From contig CAZKNJ010000086.1 of the NCBI GenBank assembly GCA_964554185.1, positions 1 through 5,106 of the forward strand: 5,106 nucleotides of DNA, written 5' to 3'. Below the pieces are notes generated by a model. The model ran no database searches. It was not told the DNA's origin and saw only the letters and a list, made by a program, of their open reading frames with translations. Of this stretch, positions 4,931 through 5,106 are shown one piece after another. Every line of letters starts with the position of its first letter. The first letter of the stretch is position 1. This DNA comes from CAZKNJ01 sp964554185. Its GTDB lineage: Bacteria; 4484-113. The position numbers and the translations under genes were made by a program.

Positions 4931-4940
4931 GGGCTAGGGA
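4905..4940 (+). repeat. G-rich telomere-like tract with quadruplex potential, copy 2
   Basis: Five G-runs (4909-4911, 4916-4918, 4922-4926, 4930-4933, 4937-4939) are separated by ATTA, ATT, ATA and CTA, giving a near-heptameric GGGATTA pattern that fits a G-quadruplex on the + strand. It begins inside the RING-like gene, supplies its stop at 4928-4930, and continues into the intergenic region. It is related to 115-150. Confidence 0.65.
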
Positions 4941-4971
4941 ACAAGGACCTCCGGTTGGCGGGGCGCCTTGT

Positions 4972-5045
4972 GGTGGCACAGCCGTCCCGGCTGTGATTCT
5001 AGGTGCACAGGCGAGTCGCCCGTGCCATCGACGCATGTGCCACTG
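4972..5045 (+). repeat. REPIN-like 74-bp palindromic element, copy 2
   Basis: The first 30 bases are identical to 1-30, including the hairpin CACAGCCG-TCC-CGGCTGTG (4977-4995) and the ATTCTA after it. The rest matches copy 1 at about 34 of 44 bases, and the end is again inverted (GGTGGCACA with TGTGCCACT). The half at 5016-5045 is a diverged version of the 15-bp tandem seen perfectly in copy 1. It is oriented as copy 1, about 4.97 kb away. As RNA, the hairpin could also act as a processing or weak termination signal for the upstream operon. Confidence 0.8.
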
Positions 5046-5106
5046 AAGCCCGCGCCGCCCTCCTAAGCTCCACCAGCCGCGCCCGGGCCCGCGCCCGCAC
5101 GTCCTT
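4999..5106 (-). CDS. Probable 3' end of a minus-strand gene (partial)
   Basis: On the minus strand an open frame enters at the window edge and runs 35 codons to TAG at 5001-4999. The first 20 residues, KDVRARARARLVELRRAARA, look like an amphipathic basic helix and have GC-rich third positions like the neighbouring genes. The last 15 (SVAHASMARATRLCT) are simply the translation of the 74-bp element, whose TAGAAT supplies the stop. The family cannot be told from so little. It may be a chance frame; extending the sequence to the right would settle it. Confidence 0.35.
   Translation of the reverse strand, partial: KDVRARARARLVELRRAARASVAHASMARATRLCT

Noticed and set aside
1..5045. The two 74-bp elements as ends of one composite transposon
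   Set aside because: The interior carries ordinary housekeeping genes such as rsmI and thpR and no transposase, and such repeats are probably scattered widely in the genome.

Overview
This is a GC-rich (roughly two-thirds G+C by eye) bacterial chromosomal window with six complete protein genes, one probable gene fragment at the right edge, and gene-free gaps filled with short palindromic and G-rich repeats. I see no tRNA, rRNA, CRISPR array, phage gene or transposase. The style suggests Acidobacteriota (Koribacter-like or another Terriglobia lineage): high GC, starts placed a few bases after a TGCTA(G/C)AAT box, and scattered palindromes such as CACAGCCG-TCC-CGGCTGTG and GGGCACAG...CTGTGCCC. 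This is pattern memory, not a database match, so it is only moderately secure.

Layout. Bases 1-289 hold no gene but four repeat structures: a 74-bp REPIN-like element, a G-rich tract with quadruplex potential, and two hairpins. A CPBP-family (CAAX-protease-like) membrane protease follows on + (290-1138). It converges on thpR on - (1210-1836), an RNA 2',3'-cyclic phosphodiesterase; a hairpin repeat sits between their 3' ends and abuts the thpR stop. thpR diverges from rsmI (+, 1887-2723), the 16S rRNA C1402 2'-O-methyltransferase. The 50-bp divergent gap contains two mirror-image extended -10 boxes, each 6-9 bases from its start codon.

Downstream of rsmI is a tight three-gene run: a membrane-anchored seven-bladed beta-propeller protein (2745-3890), a three-segment membrane protein with a charged tail (3895-4365), and a protein made of one membrane segment, a coiled coil and a RING-like zinc finger (4358-4930). 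The last two genes have good Shine-Dalgarno sites and are spaced or overlapped as if translationally coupled. The positive-inside rule puts the propeller outside the cytoplasmic membrane and the tail and RING finger inside. This could be an undescribed envelope complex; it is the most interesting coding feature here, and its function is unknown.

Bases 4931-5106 return to repeats: the second G-rich tract, which supplies the stop of the RING gene, and the second copy of the 74-bp element, followed by the probable 3' end of a minus-strand gene whose stop lies inside that element. Repeats thus form the last codons of two or three genes in this short stretch. Apparent leaderless starts are used by genes heading transcripts, and Shine-Dalgarno starts by genes inside the operon.
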